DNA of 64,000 nt from Candidatus Saccharimonadota bacterium. Lineage in GTDB: Bacteria; Patescibacteriota; Saccharimonadia; Saccharimonadales; Saccharimonadaceae. Where the stretch lies: positions 186,001 through 250,000 of the forward strand of contig JAUCSC010000001.1 of NCBI GenBank assembly GCA_030445265.1, read 5' to 3'. A model generated the notes under the pieces. That model saw only the letters and a program-made list of their open reading frames with translations, was not told the DNA's origin and did not search any database. The position numbers and the translations under genes were made by a program. Positions 8,014 to 16,598 of the stretch are shown here, one piece after another; positions within the stretch are counted from its first letter, which is position 1, and every line of letters starts with the position of its first letter.

Positions 8014-8355
8014 ATGAAAGATTTAGCACCGACGATATATCGACAACGACTCGTTGTCGAAGGATACCCTAAGAAGGCTATTACTGATGAAGAAATTAAA
8101 AAGTTTCTTTCAGAGCTGTCGGTCGTGCTTGATATGAAGCAACTCATAGAACCTGTTACTCATCGAAGCGATATGTATGGCTGGGCTGGCTGGATACATT
8201 GGGAAACCTCAGGTGCTCATTTTTATGCATGGGAACAGCCTCTCCTGTTTTTTAGCGTAGACATCTATACATGTAAGGCATTCTCGCCACAGCAAGCGGC
8301 CGACTTTACCAAACAGTACTTTGAATGTGATAGCGTTGAGTACCAGGGTTTCTAA
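8014..8355 (+). CDS. S-adenosylmethionine decarboxylase (SpeD)-like protein, 113 aa
   Basis: Length and fold signature match prokaryotic AdoMet decarboxylase proenzyme. The core HWETSGAHFYAW followed by FFSVDIYTCKAF aligns with the family's ESHLSIHTW and VDVFTCG. Aligning on the Trp, the pyruvoyl-forming Ser is kept (Ser66), as is the catalytic Cys (Cys87). The preceding Glu becomes Thr and the processing His becomes Tyr71, so self-cleavage is uncertain. No spermidine synthase or arginine/ornithine decarboxylase is nearby. The stop overlaps the GNAT-like gene start (TAATG). TATAGT at 7992-7997 implies a ~10-nt leader with no SD. It could be a repurposed AdoMet-binding or AdoMet-converting enzyme. 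Confidence 0.7.
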   Translation: MKDLAPTIYRQRLVVEGYPKKAITDEEIKKFLSELSVVLDMKQLIEPVTHRSDMYGWAGWIHWETSGAHFYAWEQPLLFFSVDIYTCKAFSPQQAADFTKQYFECDSVEYQGF

Positions 8356-9173
8356 TGCTTGAACAGGACATATCCATACCGGAAAGTCTTGTGCCGCGAT
8401 ACGATCTATCGCACGTGGAAATAAAAAGTTTAACGAATGATTTGCTGGCGGAACGTTCAGAGTCTTTAGTAGCGCAGTCTCAAATAGTTATCTTTGAGGC
8501 CGGGAGCAATAGTGCATATACAAACATAGGCCGTTACATCGAACGTGTCGTGTTTGAAGAATCGTTTGGAAACGACACTCAGGAGATGGTCAGAGAGTAT
8601 GGCCCCTATGAAGCCGCATCGTTGTTCTTTATAGCAATAGATACGGCCGAGGCGGAGCCAGTAGGGGTGATTAGAATAATTGAGAATTCTCCTGCTGGTC
8701 TGAAGACGTTAAACGACGTACAGAATCCTCCATTCAGTATATCGTTTGATTCGGTCGTTAGCGCACATAGCATCGACGACATGGATAACGTATGGGACAT
8801 CGGTACTGCTGCGGTATTGCCTTGCTATAGGTTTTCTGACAAGGGAAGTCCCAGCTTGATGTTATATGCTAGTGGGATAAGGCAGGCAAATATACTAGGT
8901 ATTGAGCATGTCGTTTCTCTTGTGGATGATAAGGCGTATAGGAATATGACACAAAACATAGGTATACCTTTTCAGCCGCTCGCTGATGCCCTACCAGCGA
9001 GTTATCTCGGTTCGAAACTGAGCCATGCAGCGTACGGAAGAGTAGATGAGTTTATCCCTAGTATTATTGAAAAGATGAAGGCTACTGCAGATACGGGGCT
9101 TGGGAAGCGTATTTCACCTATAGTCATGAAGTACCTGTTCGAAGACAATACTATACCTACTCGTAATACGTAA
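8355..9173 (+). CDS. GNAT/LuxI-like acyltransferase-fold protein, 272 aa (tentative)
   Basis: No close family is recognised with certainty. A central stretch looks like an N-acyltransferase fold: FFIAIDTAEAEPVGVIRII (beta strands with the usual G-x-x-R-I), then VWDIGTAAVLPCYR, and a helix after it (SLMLYASGIRQANILGI). This pattern, with W-[ED]-x-[GS] followed by a buried strand, recalls GNAT enzymes of the autoinducer-synthase/N-acyl amino acid synthase type. There is no signal peptide or membrane segment. It overlaps the SpeD-like gene by 1 nt and is followed 43 nt later by two sensor kinases. The context suggests synthesis of a small molecule. Confidence 0.5.
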   Translation: MLEQDISIPESLVPRYDLSHVEIKSLTNDLLAERSESLVAQSQIVIFEAGSNSAYTNIGRYIERVVFEESFGNDTQEMVREYGPYEAASLFFIAIDTAEAEPVGVIRIIENSPAGLKTLNDVQNPPFSISFDSVVSAHSIDDMDNVWDIGTAAVLPCYRFSDKGSPSLMLYASGIRQANILGIEHVVSLVDDKAYRNMTQNIGIPFQPLADALPASYLGSKLSHAAYGRVDEFIPSIIEKMKATADTGLGKRISPIVMKYLFEDNTIPTRNT

Positions 9174-9216
9174 GACTTTACTGTAAAAAGTATTACGCTT
9201 ACGCTACACTGTTATC

Positions 9217-11388
9217 GTGGACATTATCATTTTAGTCGCGACCTGTGTTATTAATTTTGCTCTTGGCGCGATTATTTTAATGCAGGATCCCAGAAATAAT
9301 TATCTCCGTGCCTTTGCTCTCATAAGTGGTCTGACATGCTTTTGGAGTATCTCGAATTATGTGACTGAACTATCTCTCGCAGATATAGCAGTTAACGGTA
9401 TTGCAAACAACCTCGCATTTATCACCGGCTACTGTGTGATGTTGGCCGCGGTCCTATTTACGTATCTGTTTCCTGTACAGCGCAGAGTAAAAACATACGA
9501 AGTATTTATTATCAGTATAGTCAGCTTAATTGTGATAGCCATGTCATCCACGCCCCTCATCGCTGGTACCGTCACAGAAAATACGGACGGAATCTTACAG
9601 TTCTCGAACGGACCTTGGCTATGGTTATATATCGTTAGCTTTATATCACTCTTAGCTATTATTGCTCGTAATTCGCTTTTCTCAGTCGGGCACCTGCAGA
9701 AAAGCCAGAAAACACAAGCTTGGCTCGTTTTCATGGCATTTTTTACTGGCGGTATGATCGGGCTTCTCTTTAATATCATATTGCCTATATTTATGGAGAG
9801 TTGGCATACCACACGATACGGCCCACCGATAGGATCGCTCGCTCTTGTTGGAATAATTGTATACGCCATATCAAAACACCGGCTTTTTGATATACGACTG
9901 GTCGTTGTCCGCTCAGCAACCTACGTGCTGACTATCGGGACGTTAGCGGCCCTCTACTTCTTGATTGCATATAGCGTTTCATCGCTCCTCTTTAGTCCGG
10001 ACACGCCGTTAGTCTCGCAGAGCCCAGTCAGCATAGGGCTGGCGCTCGTACTGGCTTTATTGTTTCAGCCAATAAAGCGGTTTTTTGATAAATTGACGAA
10101 CAAGGTTTTCTATAGGGATAATTACAGTACCGATGAATTCTTCGCAAGGTTAAATCGGAAACTGTCGTCAACGACTGACTTACGGGGGCTGCTCAAAACA
10201 GTTTCAGCTGAAATAAGTACGACGCTAAAAGCCTCACAAGGTTACTTTTTTATATATACTGCCCATGGCCATTATGTTTCGGTTGGTACAGTCGACCATA
10301 CTCATCTCCCAAAATTAGACGCTATTGAACTGGACAAGTATGTTTCAAAAACTCAGGCCACGATCATTACGTTAGATGCACCGGCTACGCCTCAGCTGGT
10401 ACATAGGATAATGATAAGTCACAAAGCAGAGTTAATCTTACCTCTCGTGATGGATAAGGGAATCCTAGGCTACCTACTGCTCGGAGAACATCGAGTCTCA
10501 AAATTTGTGCAACGTGATATAAAAGTACTGGAAACGATAGCCGACGAACTCGTGATCGCGATTCAGAATGCACTTTCAGTCGAACAAATAAAAGATATTA
10601 ACGCGCATTTGCAGCAGCGTATTGATCATGCGACAAAAGACCTTCGATCGAGTAATGCTCAACTTCGTCGACTTGATGAAGCGAAAGACGAATTTATCAG
10701 CATGGCCTCGCACCAGCTGCGGACACCGCTGACTGGTGTAAAGGGCTACATTAGTATGGTCATGGATGGCGATGCCGGTGAGGTCACTGACTCTCAAAAG
10801 CACCTCCTCAACGAAGCATTCATCAGTAGTGAACGCATGGTGCGTTTAATCAACGATTTCCTCAATGTGTCGCGCCTGCAGACGGGCAAATTTACCTTAG
10901 ATACAAAGCCAACCGATCTTTCAAAGGTGGTGACAGAAGAATTAAATAGCTTGCAGCCAAATGCATCTCCCCGCGGGCTTTCCTTCAATTTTACGCAGCC
11001 TACGACCTTCCCAACGCTTAACTTTGATGAGGCAAAGATACGCCAGGTTATTATGAACTTTGCCGACAATGCCCTCTATTACTCGCGTGAGGATACCATC
11101 ATCGATGTATCACTCGCCATTGAGAATGATGAAGTAATCTTTAAAGTCAAAGATAAGGGCATCGGCGTGCCAAAATCAGAACAAGCCCGACTGTTCAATA
11201 AGTTCTTCCGGGCGACCAATGCGCGCCGGCAGCGCCCTGACGGAACAGGCGTGGGGCTTTTCCTGGCAAAGAAAGTCGTGACCGCTCACCACGGCGATGT
11301 CATCTTCGAGTCCGAAGAAGGAAAAGGGAGCACCTTTGGCTTTCGTATTCCGGTTCATGAGGTGCAGCTCGCGGGAGAGAGCGAGTGA
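9217..11388 (+). CDS. Membrane sensor histidine kinase (7TM N-terminus, GAF, HisKA, HATPase), 723 aa
   Basis: The N-terminal ~240 residues hold seven to eight hydrophobic segments like the HisKA_7TM sensor module, ending in a juxtamembrane YAISKHRLFDIRLVVVRS motif. A GAF-like domain follows (~310-460), then a coiled coil. HisKA carries FISMASHQLRTPLTGVKGYI, and HATPase carries N box NFADNALYYS and G boxes KDKGIGVP and PDGTGVGLFLAKKVV. GTG start at 9217, with TACACT upstream. The stop overlaps the start of the next kinase (TGATG). The sensor module suggests a membrane-soluble or extracellular ligand. Confidence 0.9.
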   Translation: MDIIILVATCVINFALGAIILMQDPRNNYLRAFALISGLTCFWSISNYVTELSLADIAVNGIANNLAFITGYCVMLAAVLFTYLFPVQRRVKTYEVFIISIVSLIVIAMSSTPLIAGTVTENTDGILQFSNGPWLWLYIVSFISLLAIIARNSLFSVGHLQKSQKTQAWLVFMAFFTGGMIGLLFNIILPIFMESWHTTRYGPPIGSLALVGIIVYAISKHRLFDIRLVVVRSATYVLTIGTLAALYFLIAYSVSSLLFSPDTPLVSQSPVSIGLALVLALLFQPIKRFFDKLTNKVFYRDNYSTDEFFARLNRKLSSTTDLRGLLKTVSAEISTTLKASQGYFFIYTAHGHYVSVGTVDHTHLPKLDAIELDKYVSKTQATIITLDAPATPQLVHRIMISHKAELILPLVMDKGILGYLLLGEHRVSKFVQRDIKVLETIADELVIAIQNALSVEQIKDINAHLQQRIDHATKDLRSSNAQLRRLDEAKDEFISMASHQLRTPLTGVKGYISMVMDGDAGEVTDSQKHLLNEAFISSERMVRLINDFLNVSRLQTGKFTLDTKPTDLSKVVTEELNSLQPNASPRGLSFNFTQPTTFPTLNFDEAKIRQVIMNFADNALYYSREDTIIDVSLAIENDEVIFKVKDKGIGVPKSEQARLFNKFFRATNARRQRPDGTGVGLFLAKKVVTAHHGDVIFESEEGKGSTFGFRIPVHEVQLAGESE

Positions 11389-13649
11389 TGGAATACTTAA
11401 ATTCTATTGCAAGTTACCTGCCGCTCGTTGGAGGAATCTTCCTGCTGCTTCTGGCTATTGCCATCCTAGCCAGTGGAAAGTTTGACCGATACCGAGCACA
11501 TTTTAGCTATTTCATTGCGGCAACCGCAGTATGGTCCGGCGTCATCAGCTTCTTTATGATGTCGAATAACGAAATGGTAGCCCATGGTTTGATCGTCACG
11601 TATTACGTCGCCGCCTTGGTGGTTGGTTATGGTATGTTGCTGTTCGCACGAAGTATACCGGTCAAAGACGGTAAGAGACGCCGCTATACATTCCTCATGG
11701 ACTTCCTGCTTAGTCTTCCTGCTACATTAACGACCATTTGGATCGTTTTTACCGATGGATTTATTAATAAGCTGCTCGTGACAGAAGAAGCAAATCTGGT
11801 TGAGCTGTCGTTGCCGCTCTATCTCTTTTACTGCGCAGTTTTCGGGGGATATGTCATCGCTGCGATGTATATCATGCGGTCGAAGTACCGCGCGGCGCAG
11901 CGCTCGAGTACGAGACTTTTGCGACAGCGTCTCCGGCTGGTGGCTGGGGCGATTATCTTTGGTATGTCGTTCGCCGCTGTCTTCAACTTGATATTACCAG
12001 TCCTGGGTATATATAAATTTATCTGGATCGGGCCGCTGGGCATTATTCCATCGGTCATAGCCTTTTGGTATGCCATCATTCGGCATGGCCTGTTTGATGT
12101 ACGGCTGATTCTTTCCCGAACCATTACCCATTTCTTCCTCCTCACCAGCTTGATCGGTATTTATGCTGTCCTCGTCTATGCAATCGGCCATTTCATTATC
12201 AATGACTCGCAACCAGTCATCGTACGAGAATCAGTCAATATTATTAGTGCCGTGATCTTAGCCTTTAGCTTCAAGCCACTACAAAAGCTTTTTGATCGAC
12301 TGACGTTCCGTCTTTTCTTTCGGCATGACTACTCAGTAACAGCCGTCCAGCAGGTAATAAATAAGATCGTGGCAGAAGAGACGAGCCTCGAGAAGCTAAA
12401 TCGACGCACGCTCGATATTCTCCAGGCGGTACTAAACCCGCTCTATATTCGGCTTTTCGTGTTCCGCGAAGACAAGACCTACGAGTATCACCATGGCATG
12501 GCGCGACTCAAACATAATGTCAAAGAAAGCCAGGTCCATTTCGCTCAGCTGGTTGCCGTCCATGACAAAGTGTTGTTTACGCAAGATGATTTTATCGAAA
12601 CGATCGATAGCGATAAGGCCCTGATATCGATGGCCCATGAAGGCGATGTCGATGTTGCTTTGCAGCTGAAGGTACAGGGTGAACGGGTTGGCCTGCTGCT
12701 GCTTGGTACGAAGCGAAATCTTGCGGCCTACACTAAGCAGGACTATCGCTTGCTCACCTTGACCGGAGAAGAAATTGCCCTGGCTATCCAAAACGCAATG
12801 CGGCTCGGGCAAATCGAAGACCTCAATCAGAACCTTCAGCACCGTATCGTTGAAGCAACGAAGGAACTTCGTTCATCCAACCGTAGCCTCAAGGCGCTGG
12901 ACGACACTAAAGACGAATTCATCAGTATGGCGTCGCACCAGCTTCGAACGCCGCTGACGAGTGTCAAGGGGTACCTCAGCATGGTACTTGATGGTGACCT
13001 TGGAGTAATCTCGCCGTCGCAGAAACAAGTGCTGACGGAAGCATTTACGAGTAGTGAGCGGATGGTGCATTTGATCAACGACTTCTTGAATGTTTCACGT
13101 CTGCAAACGGGCAAGTTTATGATCGATCAAAGTGAGGTAAATCTCGCAAAAATGCTCCAGCAGGAAGTCGAAGGACTTCATACCTTCGCTGGTTCCCGCC
13201 AGATTAAACTGGAATACCATAAGCCAGCCACCTTCCCCCTTCTCATGATTGACGAAGGCAAGCTCCGACAGGTCGTGATGAACTTTATTGATAATGCCGT
13301 CTATTACTCACTGCCCGGAGGCACAATCCAGATAGAGCTGAAGATCAACCGCGGCAGGGCCATTGTGACGATCAGGGATCATGGTATCGGCGTGCCAAAA
13401 GCTGAGCAAGATCAGCTTTTCAGCAAGTTCTTCCGCGCGACCAATGCCCGTCGGCAGCGTCCAGACGGCACGGGTGTCGGACTGTTCCTCGCCAAGAAGG
13501 TTATAATGGCGCATCACGGCGACGTCGTGTTCTCTTCGGAAGAAGGCAAGGGGAGTGTCTTTGGCTTTAGCTTACCAATCGAGGAATTACGCACCAGAAA
13601 TGATGCTGATAAACTCGATAATCAGCCAGACGATAACGCTAAGCACTAG
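11388..13649 (+). CDS. Membrane sensor histidine kinase, paralogue of the preceding gene, ~753 aa
   Basis: Same architecture as its upstream neighbour: 7TM module (~1-240), eighth segment, GAF-like domain, and HisKA with FISMASHQLRTPLTSVKGYL. The HATPase ends in DHGIGVPKAEQDQLF and PDGTGVGLFLAKKVI. The kinase cores of the two proteins are nearly identical, while the sensor parts diverge, which points to tandem duplication followed by sensor change. The track start is GTG 11385; ATG 11388, overlapping the upstream TGA, is equally good. No receiver gene follows. The C-terminus ends in a hydrophilic tail (NDADKLDNQPDDNAKH). Confidence 0.9.
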   Translation: MEYLNSIASYLPLVGGIFLLLLAIAILASGKFDRYRAHFSYFIAATAVWSGVISFFMMSNNEMVAHGLIVTYYVAALVVGYGMLLFARSIPVKDGKRRRYTFLMDFLLSLPATLTTIWIVFTDGFINKLLVTEEANLVELSLPLYLFYCAVFGGYVIAAMYIMRSKYRAAQRSSTRLLRQRLRLVAGAIIFGMSFAAVFNLILPVLGIYKFIWIGPLGIIPSVIAFWYAIIRHGLFDVRLILSRTITHFFLLTSLIGIYAVLVYAIGHFIINDSQPVIVRESVNIISAVILAFSFKPLQKLFDRLTFRLFFRHDYSVTAVQQVINKIVAEETSLEKLNRRTLDILQAVLNPLYIRLFVFREDKTYEYHHGMARLKHNVKESQVHFAQLVAVHDKVLFTQDDFIETIDSDKALISMAHEGDVDVALQLKVQGERVGLLLLGTKRNLAAYTKQDYRLLTLTGEEIALAIQNAMRLGQIEDLNQNLQHRIVEATKELRSSNRSLKALDDTKDEFISMASHQLRTPLTSVKGYLSMVLDGDLGVISPSQKQVLTEAFTSSERMVHLINDFLNVSRLQTGKFMIDQSEVNLAKMLQQEVEGLHTFAGSRQIKLEYHKPATFPLLMIDEGKLRQVVMNFIDNAVYYSLPGGTIQIELKINRGRAIVTIRDHGIGVPKAEQDQLFSKFFRATNARRQRPDGTGVGLFLAKKVIMAHHGDVVFSSEEGKGSVFGFSLPIEELRTRNDADKLDNQPDDNAKH

Positions 13650-13808
13650 TACAGCGATGCCGACTGGCTTCGCAATTCGTTTTCGCTCAAACCACCATTG
13701 ACCGAGCGAGCTGCGATTTGCAGCCGAGATGTGCGTCACGGTCGGACGGAGCTTAGCCGCCCCGGCCCCGCTGTACTGCTTGTTGCGCTTCTTCTTGTGT
13801 TTCGCCAT
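13587..13808 (-). CDS. Small single-span membrane protein, 73 aa
   Basis: A basic N-terminus MAKHKKKRNKQYSGAG is followed by a ~25-residue linker and one C-terminal transmembrane helix (VGIAVLVLSVIVWLIIEFIS). No enzymatic motif is present. The basic head looks made to contact nucleic acid, ribosome or phospholipid. Its 3' end overlaps the convergent kinase gene by 63 nt. I recall similar short K/R-rich anchored proteins from Saccharibacteria genomes, but this is unverified and the function is unknown. Confidence 0.7.
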   Translation of the reverse strand: MAKHKKKRNKQYSGAGAAKLRPTVTHISAANRSSLGQWWFERKRIAKPVGIAVLVLSVIVWLIIEFISIISGA

Positions 13809-13824
13809 AACTACTTTCAGTATA

Positions 13825-13856
13825 ACAAAAACAGCCCCTGATTAAATCAGGGGCTG
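13825..13856 (-). terminator. Rho-independent terminator of the LPXTG surface protein gene
   Basis: AGCCCCTGATT pairs perfectly with AATCAGGGGCT. On the minus strand it is followed by a T-rich run (GTTTTTG). It lies 45 nt after the stop of the surface protein. Confidence 0.85.
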
Positions 13857-13899
13857 AATTTATGGTCTGAATCGCTTCAGAAAAGGAGCGGTCAGACTC

Positions 13900-15234
13900 T
13901 TAGCGGCCCATCAGAGCACGGCGGCTCGTGATGTAGTAACCGAGGCTTGCAACAATCGATCCTGCACCGAGGAAGCTGAGGACGGCTTCACCTGCACCAG
14001 TCGTTGGAAGTTCTGAAGGTGTTTCAGTCTTCACTGGAGTGGTAGGCTTTGTAGGTGTTGTAGGGGTCGTTGGAGTGACAGGTGTTTCCTTACAGTAAGG
14101 GCTGTTCTTCGGGAGGTTTTCCTTACCCTTGACAGCACATTTCTCGACTGGGGTCTCACACTTTTTCGTCACGACAATTTCAGCGGTGTCTTCTTTTGAA
14201 CCGACACCGGTCGTTGCTTTAGCAGTGTTAACCAACTTGTTCGTGCCACAGGCAGCGAGTTTGTCGTTAGCAGCTACTTGAGCAGTGAACTTAAGGTAGG
14301 CATCACCACCACCGAGGAATCCACCAATGTTCATACCGCCAGCAGTAATGCCGTCAGCAGTTTGCTTGGTGCCTGCAGAGTTGTGGAGGTAAGTACTACC
14401 AGCAACATATGTCATGCCAGTAGGAAGTACGTCTTTGATCACAACGTCTTTAAGCTGTGCACCACCAGTGTTCTTAAAGTAGATTTGGTAATCAACCTTT
14501 GAACCAGGAGTGGTAGTGACGCTTTCTTTGAAGGTCTTATCTGTTGAACCGTTAAGGCGTACAGTCTTCTGAACGTCAAAGTCAGATGTTAACGCTTTGA
14601 CCTTGAAGGTAACAAAGCCATCATACTTGAAACAGCCAGGAATCTTACCGTCAAGCTTGTCGTATCCGAGCTTTGCACCAGTACTAACGACGCTGTCACC
14701 GAGGGGTGTACCACTCGTGAAAACCTTATTGGTGTACTGGGCAGAACCTTCGAGGTAGTCGAGCTGGAAGTTTGAGGTGCTGTTGAAGACAGCTTGGTCC
14801 CAAACTTGCTTTGGGTCTGCATTACTTGACGCTAGGTAGCCATCAACCTGGATACGCTTTGCGCTTTGTGATGGAACGTTGAACTTTGCTGTGACGTCTT
14901 CGGCAACAAGGTTCAGGTTTGCTGAGGCGTTGTTGTGGACGTACATACGGACGTAGTATTCTTTACCGTTCTGAACGGTAATATCATCTGTCCAGCCGCC
15001 AGCATTGGTGTTGGCAGCATCTTTGATGGTAACGAAGTTTCGTTCGTCGCCGTAGTTAGGGTTGTTTGTGATTGAGTTGAACGTGACCTTTGTAGCCGGG
15101 TGTTCAATGGTATAGGTATCGCGACTTGGTCCCCAAGCAAAAACAGCTGCAGGTACGATGATTGCGGCAGCAACCATGGCAACAACGGCGTTAAGCTTTG
15201 GAGCACGTCGCAAAAGTGACGTTACTGTCTTCAT
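13900..15234 (-). CDS. LPXTG-anchored DUF11-type surface protein, 444 aa
   Basis: Secreted and probably wall-anchored. A signal peptide covers ~1-33 (LNAVVAMVAAAIIVPAAVFA). A middle beta-rich region follows. A DUF11-like repeat sits at ~240-350 (VDYQIYFKNTGGAQLKDVVI, DVLPTGMTYVAGSTYL). Then comes a TP repeat linker (TPTTPTTPTKPTTP) and a sortase signal LPTTGAGE with hydrophobic helix and basic tail SRRALMGR. A strong SD (AAAGGAGAA) lies before ATG 15234, unlike the leaderless neighbours. No sortase is encoded in the window. It is likely a surface-layer or adhesion protein for contact with host cells. Confidence 0.88.
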   Translation of the reverse strand: MKTVTSLLRRAPKLNAVVAMVAAAIIVPAAVFAWGPSRDTYTIEHPATKVTFNSITNNPNYGDERNFVTIKDAANTNAGGWTDDITVQNGKEYYVRMYVHNNASANLNLVAEDVTAKFNVPSQSAKRIQVDGYLASSNADPKQVWDQAVFNSTSNFQLDYLEGSAQYTNKVFTSGTPLGDSVVSTGAKLGYDKLDGKIPGCFKYDGFVTFKVKALTSDFDVQKTVRLNGSTDKTFKESVTTTPGSKVDYQIYFKNTGGAQLKDVVIKDVLPTGMTYVAGSTYLHNSAGTKQTADGITAGGMNIGGFLGGGDAYLKFTAQVAANDKLAACGTNKLVNTAKATTGVGSKEDTAEIVVTKKCETPVEKCAVKGKENLPKNSPYCKETPVTPTTPTTPTKPTTPVKTETPSELPTTGAGEAVLSFLGAGSIVASLGYYITSRRALMGR

Positions 15235-15467
15235 GACAATTCTCCTTTTGATTCATCTCGCAGATAGAATCAATTACTTATTTAATTAATACGATTGTTG
15301 AAGCCGATTTTTTAACCGCCGACAAATCAGATCATTACAACAGGTGCATGTCCGAGTAGTAATCCATAAAGGATCAGGACTCATACGTACCGCCTCGAAC
15401 CGTGAACACAAATGTGCTCAAACAGGAGAAGGTAATAACTTTGCTACATCATTGTGATGAACCGAGC

Positions 15468-15497
15468 GAGAGGGGTGGCGGTGAAGCCACCCCTCTC
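15468..15497 (-). terminator. Strong hairpin closing the minus-strand arm of the G+C-rich island
   Basis: GAGAGGGGTGGC pairs perfectly with GCCACCCCTCTC around a 6-nt loop, 16 nt after the stop of the 15513 gene. There is no T tract, as in many actinobacterial terminators. The ~230 nt between this hairpin and the start of the LPXTG gene hold that gene's SD and an A+T-rich presumed promoter region, with no convincing ORF. Confidence 0.75.
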
Positions 15498-15512
15498 TGG
15501 GGAGATCAGGTA

Positions 15513-16583
15513 CTACCAGCCTTGGTCCACCGGAGTGGACTCGGTCTGTTCCTGATTCTCGGTCACTGTGCCCGCACCGGACTCGTCGGACTCCTGTACG
15601 GATTCCTCGTGAGACTGCTCGGTCTGCTGGTTCTGCTGCTGGGCAGCTTCTTCAGCCTTCTGAGCATCCTGTTGAGGATCCTGCTGGTAGCCCTTCGAAT
15701 CGGTCGCGCCGTCGTTGGTGTTGACGGAGTGTTGCGGGTTGGGCTCGTCCTTGATCCAGTCGGGAACCGCGGGGTTCTGCGACGTGCTCTCGGACGGCTT
15801 CTTCGGGACGGTCGTCGGTGTGGGCGTGGGCGTCGGCTTCGGCTGTTCCGTCGTCTTGGTAGGCGTCGGAGTAGGCGTGGGCTTCGGCTTGCAGTCCTCC
15901 TGGCACTCGGCCTTCGGAACGTCCGGTACCGGCTTGATCCAGTTGTTCTGTGCGCCGCAGTCCAGGCGCAGCTTGACGACCTTGCCTTCGAGGTGTGTGA
16001 ACACCACGTTGGTTCCGTCGTGAAGCGTCTTGCCCTGCTTGGTGAGAACACCGCCGTGATCATCGGATTCCATGTACAGCGTCGGCGTGCCGGCGGGGAC
16101 ATCTTCGATGGTCACGGTTGAGGCGTCCTCGAAGGACTCCATCTCCTTGACAACCGAACCCCAGAGGGCACGGTCATCGATCAGCTCCTTGGTGAAGGCG
16201 TCGATCTCGGAGTAGGCGACCTTGCGATCGGTCAGTCCGGCAGCCGACCAGTCCGCGTAGTGCGCGGCGGTCAGAGCCGGATCGGCCTTGCCGTCCTCAC
16301 CACACGAGCGGCGCTCGTGCAGTTCGGCACGGATCTCGTCCGCGTCTTCCGACTTGATTGCTGGCCCGAAGGCCAGCGGTGAGTCCTTGTCCCCGTGAAG
16401 GGAGTAGAAGTACACCTTGCAGTCTTCGGAGGTGGACGATCCGCCGTCACCGGTGGTGTCGTCATCGGCGTTGGCGTTGCCGCTTGTGCCGATGGCGACT
16501 GACGTGAGGCCCACGCCAGCGACTACGACTGCTGCTGCGAGCAGGAGCAGTCCGCTAGCCGTTCTTTTTCTTCCGATGGCCAT
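15513..16583 (-). CDS. Secreted proline/threonine-repeat protein of unknown function, 356 aa
   Basis: Function not recognised. A signal peptide with Ala-rich core and an ANA-D cleavage site covers ~1-40. A folded-looking domain follows (~55-225) containing three or four Cys (EDCKVYFY, RRSCGED, LRLDCGAQNNW, AECQEDC), which would suit disulfides outside the cell. Two KPTPTPTPT repeats follow (~235-260), then a Q/E-rich low-complexity tail. An extended SD (GGAAGGAGG) sits 7 nt upstream of the ATG. G+C and third-position C/G use are far above the flanking genes and look actinobacterial. It lies 15 nt downstream of the 16599 gene in the same operon. Confidence 0.8.
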   Translation of the reverse strand: MAIGRKRTASGLLLLAAAVVVAGVGLTSVAIGTSGNANADDDTTGDGGSSTSEDCKVYFYSLHGDKDSPLAFGPAIKSEDADEIRAELHERRSCGEDGKADPALTAAHYADWSAAGLTDRKVAYSEIDAFTKELIDDRALWGSVVKEMESFEDASTVTIEDVPAGTPTLYMESDDHGGVLTKQGKTLHDGTNVVFTHLEGKVVKLRLDCGAQNNWIKPVPDVPKAECQEDCKPKPTPTPTPTKTTEQPKPTPTPTPTTVPKKPSESTSQNPAVPDWIKDEPNPQHSVNTNDGATDSKGYQQDPQQDAQKAEEAAQQQNQQTEQSHEESVQESDESGAGTVTENQEQTESTPVDQGW

Positions 16584-16598
16584 GTGGCCACCTCCTTC

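Noticed and set aside
15402-16121. 239-aa plus-strand ORF rich in Leu/Arg/Gly
   Set aside because: It is the antisense shadow of the 15513-16583 gene, which has an SD, signal peptide and PT repeats; the shadow frame has no RBS and extreme composition typical of G+C-rich antisense.
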